A DNA stretch of 32,723 nucleotides, taken from contig JANWVW010000008.1 in the NCBI GenBank assembly GCA_025056095.1, forward strand, positions 1 to 32,723, written 5' to 3'. The position numbers and the translations under genes are program-made. The DNA comes from Bacteroidia bacterium (lineage in GTDB: Bacteria > Bacteroidota > Bacteroidia > JANWVE01). Positions 29,602 to 32,723 of the stretch are shown here, piece by piece; within the stretch, counting starts at the first letter, position 1; each line of letters opens with the position of its first letter. Below the pieces are notes generated by a model. It had not been told where the DNA came from, did no database searches, and was given only the letters and a program-made list of their open reading frames with translations.

Positions 29602-31437
29602 TTAGCTCTGATAAGTGTAACCGAGCATCAAATATTGCCAATATAGTTGCGGATATGATTTTACAATAACACCTTCCTTTTTCAATTTTTCAATAGAACT
29701 ATATACCATTTCTTTGAGTTTAGGGTTGTTGAACCACTCTTGTTGTGGAGGAGCAAATCCAATTTTGTCCTGCCTTTGGATAATCAAATCAGGTAAAATT
29801 CCTTGCATAGCTGCACGCAAAATTCGTTTGCTGTAACCGGGAGAAATCAAATAGTTATCAGGCAAGGAAAAAAGAAATTCAGCGATTCTATGATCTAAAA
29901 ACGGTAGACGCACTTCAACAGCGTGCGCCATAGAATTTCTATCTGCGTAGCGTAGGAGCTCATTTAAGCCTCTTTTGAGCAACATGAAATACAAATGTTC
30001 TTTGAGAGTAGGAGGACTCTCTATCGGGCTAGGTAACAGCCTGTATTTTTTGACTATATCAGGATGAATGCCCAAGTAGTATGGACTTTTTACAGAGATA
30101 AACTTTCTCTTGAAAACCGATAATTTTTTTTTAAGTGTATAAAACCATTGGTTAAGTAGGTTGAAACCAAAACTGCCTTCTAACTTAAAATTGGGAATTT
30201 TTTTGAATTCACGCCATTCTTTGTGAAAAGCTAACGGGCGAGTAAAAAGTAAATGCTTCAAGTATGTTTGCCAGAGAGGAGTATATCCTGCTAACATTTC
30301 ATCTGCGCCCTGTCCATCAAGGAGTACTGTAACTTGCTGTTGCTTTACCATTTGCATCACTTCATACTGTGCAGCAATACTAGCACTGCCATAAGGTTCC
30401 TCTTGGTGGTAGTTAATTTTGTCAATGTTTTTGATAAAAGAATTGCTGTCAGGAGTAACGTAGTTCGCTTTGAAGCCTGTTTTTTGTGCCACAGCTTGAA
30501 TGTACTTGCTTTCATCTAATTCAAATCCTGGAAATACAGCTGAAAAAGTCTGAAATTCTTTGATATTATTGCTAAAATATTGATGAATACTGCATACAAT
30601 AGAGGAAGAATCTAATCCCCCAGACAAGCTACTACCTACGGGTACATCGCTGCGTAAGCGCTTACGAATAGAATCAGTGAAAAGTGCTAAAAACTCTTCT
30701 TTTGCTTGCTCAAAAGAACCAGTATAAGTAGCGTTGATATTGGTAATATCCCAGTACTTATGCGTTTGGAAGTGTAGCCTATCTTGATCTATCCGTACAT
30801 AAGCATAATGGGCGGGTTCTATTTGAAAAATATTTTCATAAAATGTTTGGTATGGATAAATAGAGCTTTCAATCGTAGAGTATAAAAGATATTCAAATAC
30901 ACGTTTTAAGTTGGGTTTTTTACTTACTCCGTATTTCCAAAGTGCTTTCATTTCTGAAGCAAAAGCAAAAGAGTGAGTAGTGTAAGTGTAGTAGAGTGGC
31001 TTCTCTCCGAATCTATCCCTCGCTAAAAATAAGGTCTTATCTTTGTTGTTCCAAATAGCAAAAGCGTACATTCCTTCTACCTGTTTAAGACAAGCTTCTC
31101 CATACTCTATAAATAGGTTCAGTAAAACTTCAGTATCAGTCTGCGAATTAAAAGTATACCCCTTTTTGGTTAAGATTTCTCTTAGCTCAATGTAATTATA
31201 TATTTCTCCATTAAGTACAATGACATAGTTTCCATCTTTGCTGTGCATAGGTTGCGCCCCTCTTTCACTTAAATCTAAAATACTCAAACGGCGGTGCCCT
31301 AATCCAATTTTGCCATCTTTGCTTATCCAAATTCCCTCACTATCGGGACCTCTGTGAATGAGTGTATCATTCATTGCTTTAATCTGTTGAACTTGAACAG
31401 GATTTTGTGTAGATATTATGCCTGTAATACCGCACAT
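29602..31437 (-). CDS. asnB: Asparagine synthetase, glutamine-hydrolysing
   Basis: A 611-residue AsnB. The N-terminal Ntn glutaminase domain starts MCGITGII with the catalytic Cys2 (so the start is 31437, not an ATG further upstream), and has LGHRRLSILDLS and LVLNGEIYNYIEL-like blocks. The synthetase domain has the PPi loop SSLSGGLDSSSIVCSIHQYF, LLDGQGADEMLAGY and RLPFLDHRIAEF. It makes asparagine from aspartate, glutamine and ATP. Lying beside a GT9 glycosyltransferase, it might instead amidate a sugar acid of a surface polysaccharide, as some asnB homologues do; I favour ordinary asparagine synthesis. It has its own promoter. Confidence 0.93.
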   Translation of the reverse strand: MCGITGIISTQNPVQVQQIKAMNDTLIHRGPDSEGIWISKDGKIGLGHRRLSILDLSERGAQPMHSKDGNYVIVLNGEIYNYIELREILTKKGYTFNSQTDTEVLLNLFIEYGEACLKQVEGMYAFAIWNNKDKTLFLARDRFGEKPLYYTYTTHSFAFASEMKALWKYGVSKKPNLKRVFEYLLYSTIESSIYPYQTFYENIFQIEPAHYAYVRIDQDRLHFQTHKYWDITNINATYTGSFEQAKEEFLALFTDSIRKRLRSDVPVGSSLSGGLDSSSIVCSIHQYFSNNIKEFQTFSAVFPGFELDESKYIQAVAQKTGFKANYVTPDSNSFIKNIDKINYHQEEPYGSASIAAQYEVMQMVKQQQVTVLLDGQGADEMLAGYTPLWQTYLKHLLFTRPLAFHKEWREFKKIPNFKLEGSFGFNLLNQWFYTLKKKLSVFKRKFISVKSPYYLGIHPDIVKKYRLLPSPIESPPTLKEHLYFMLLKRGLNELLRYADRNSMAHAVEVRLPFLDHRIAEFLFSLPDNYLISPGYSKRILRAAMQGILPDLIIQRQDKIGFAPPQQEWFNNPKLKEMVYSSIEKLKKEGVIVKSYPQLYWQYLMLGYTYQS

Positions 31438-31449
31438 AGAAAACAAGGA

Positions 31450-31481
31450 CAAATGTAAGATAAAAACAACGATATTACCAA
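31450..31481 (-). promoter_or_regulatory. Promoter of asnB
   Basis: On the minus strand TTG (31479-31481), a 21-base spacer and TACATTTG (31450-31457). The -7 box ends 12 bases before the ATG at 31437. The promoter overlaps nothing coding: the upstream GT9 stop is at 31504. Confidence 0.65.
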
Positions 31482-31503
31482 GAATATACTAAATTTAGTC
31501 AGA

Positions 31504-32502
31504 TTACGTATTCTTATCAACGCAATTGGTAGCATATTGCATCATTTTATTGATGACCATTTCAGGTGTTATGTTAGCTAGGCAAACACAATTTTGAGGT
31601 TCTCTTTTGCACTTCGTACAATCTTCGGAGAAGCTTATATATGACGCTTGCCTACCGATGGGTTGCCATCTGCCTGGATGCATCGGGCGAATAGATGGAT
31701 AAATTCCTATTGCTTTTTTTCCTAACGCTGCGGCAATATGCAAAGGACCTGTGCTTCCTGCTACTAGTCCATCAACATGGGCAATAAGAGCAATTAAATC
31801 GCTTAAAGTGAGTTTTCCTGTAAGGTCATGAACGTAGTTGGGTAGAGCCTCAATCCATTGGCTTAAATATATTTTGTCTTTTTCTGTACCCGTAATGAAC
31901 AAATTGTACTTTTTAGGATCAAGCATATTGATAAGTGCTTGATACTTATACAAGCCCCATTCTCTTGCACTTCCTTGTGAAGTAGGATGAATAATCCAGT
32001 TTTCTTTTTCACTGCTTAGTAGTGTTTGAATGTTGTGTGGCAAAAGTGGTATTTTAGTCATACCGTAGTACTGACTAATTTCTGTTAAGGTATATGTAGC
32101 GTTTATTCCCAAAGGTTTGAGTAATTTTAGATTGAGTTGAGACTCGTGAAGTTGAGATCGCCTGCGATGCAAGTAGACTAACTTATTAGCATACCACCAA
32201 GCATACCAACGGCTATATGTACATATACGTAGAGGAATTTTTTGGGAATACGCCCATTTGAGAATTTCTTTACGTGGAAATACGTGTACAATAGCTTCTG
32301 CGGTAGGTTTGTAATTAGTAAGGTTTTTTACATCTACAAACTCATCTACATATTGGCAGGTTTGCACCACGGGGTGTGTATAGGCTTGTCCAAGAAAAGT
32401 GATTTTTGTGCTTGGAAAATGTGCTTTAAGTATTCCGCATAGAGGTAAAGTCAAAACTACATCGCCAATGGCATCTGTTCTGCTGATGATTATTTCGTTC
32501 AT
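31504..32502 (-). CDS. Glycosyltransferase family 9 (heptosyltransferase-like)
   Basis: A 332-residue transferase of the ADP-heptose:LPS heptosyltransferase family (GT9), which adds heptose or a related sugar to the lipid A-core. The N-terminal motif RTDAIGDVVLTLPLCGILK, the central IIHPTSQGSAREWGLYKYQALINML and the C-terminal GLVAGSTGPLHIAAALGKKAIGIY are typical of the family. A Cys-rich stretch (CTKCKREPQNCVC) near residues 297-309 is uncommon; its meaning is unknown. No strong promoter box was seen before 32502. asnB follows on the same strand from its own promoter. Confidence 0.92.
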   Translation of the reverse strand: MNEIIISRTDAIGDVVLTLPLCGILKAHFPSTKITFLGQAYTHPVVQTCQYVDEFVDVKNLTNYKPTAEAIVHVFPRKEILKWAYSQKIPLRICTYSRWYAWWYANKLVYLHRRRSQLHESQLNLKLLKPLGINATYTLTEISQYYGMTKIPLLPHNIQTLLSSEKENWIIHPTSQGSAREWGLYKYQALINMLDPKKYNLFITGTEKDKIYLSQWIEALPNYVHDLTGKLTLSDLIALIAHVDGLVAGSTGPLHIAAALGKKAIGIYPSIRPMHPGRWQPIGRQASYISFSEDCTKCKREPQNCVCLANITPEMVINKMMQYATNCVDKNT

Positions 32503-32640
32503 AGGCTATAGATTTGTTGTTAGCTACATAAAGCAGGCTTTTGTAGAAATTTAATTTCTGTAAAAATACACTAAATAGACACACGATGCATGCCTATTTT
32601 TGTTACGTGAAGGTGAGTAAAGAATTAAATTTATTTTTTT

Positions 32641-32723
32641 GGGCGTGCCCTTGTGGGCGTTTCGCTTCGCTCATGCCCACAAGGTCGGCGTGCTTCGGGC
32701 TACGCTATCGCTTCGGTGCTTCG
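32641..32723 (+). repeat. GC-rich repeat, copy F (cut by the window end)
   Basis: T7, then GGGCGTGC, the CCTTGTGGGC/GCCCACAAGG hairpin with a 16-base loop, TCGG and the CTACGCTATCGCTTCGGTGC tract that marks the long form as in copy A. The window ends inside it, so cargo and right end cannot be seen. Confidence 0.88.

Overview
The window is AT-rich, densely coded bacterial DNA from a member of the Bacteroidota, probably from the Cytophagia/Chitinophagia side. The evidence is: promoter boxes of the Bacteroidota type (TTG/TTTG, 19-21 bases, TAnnTTTG) before many genes; two PorE-like proteins of the type IX secretion kind (TPR, PD40 propeller, OmpA domain); a DUF2795 protein; a CxxC-less Mrp/ApbC; and the recF-DUF721 pair. 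Most of it is housekeeping chromosome. Genus cannot be read from the sequence.

Layout. 1-3.1 kb: tail of a histidine kinase, accB, a MazG-like pyrophosphohydrolase, udk and an Nfu-type Fe-S protein. 3.2-8.0 kb: a secreted hypothetical protein facing a leftward run of PorE-like protein, secreted protein, lipoprotein and asparaginase. 8.2-13.1 kb: DUF2795 protein overlapping an orphan iron/heme-type ABC ATPase, truB, an Smr-domain protein, recF-dciA-like and pdhA. 13.1-15.8 kb: tRNA-Phe, then a small accessory island with an Rpn-family PD-(D/E)XK gene bracketed by inverted GC-rich repeats, next to a wrecked IS630 transposase. 15.8-24 kb: mrp/apbC, two unknown small proteins, a MaoC hydratase, lptC/rsmD, photolyase, transaldolase and fusA. 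24-32.7 kb: GNAT, a second PorE-like protein, TPR protein/tsaD, a lipoyl-like-domain/uracil phosphoribosyltransferase fusion, asnB and a GT9 glycosyltransferase.

The most striking element is a dispersed repeat family (1414-1759, 13456-13585 plus 14825-14942, 24213-24318, 28482-28586, 32641 to the window end). Every complete copy has the same terminal grammar: GGGCGTGC, a hairpin, TCGG ... CCGA, a hairpin, GCACGCCC. This folds without unpaired junction bases into a four-way junction. Stem sequences differ between copies yet stay complementary. Short copies (105-106 bp) look like deletion forms; one long version carries the Rpn-type nuclease gene between its ends. I propose this as a candidate mobile system, with the 105-bp units as its non-autonomous derivatives.

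Other points worth following are the lipoyl-like/UPRTase fusion, a complete intrinsic-terminator structure inside the ABC ATPase coding region, and at least seven genes whose TAnnTTTG box lies only 4-5 bases before the ATG, which predicts leaderless or nearly leaderless mRNAs.
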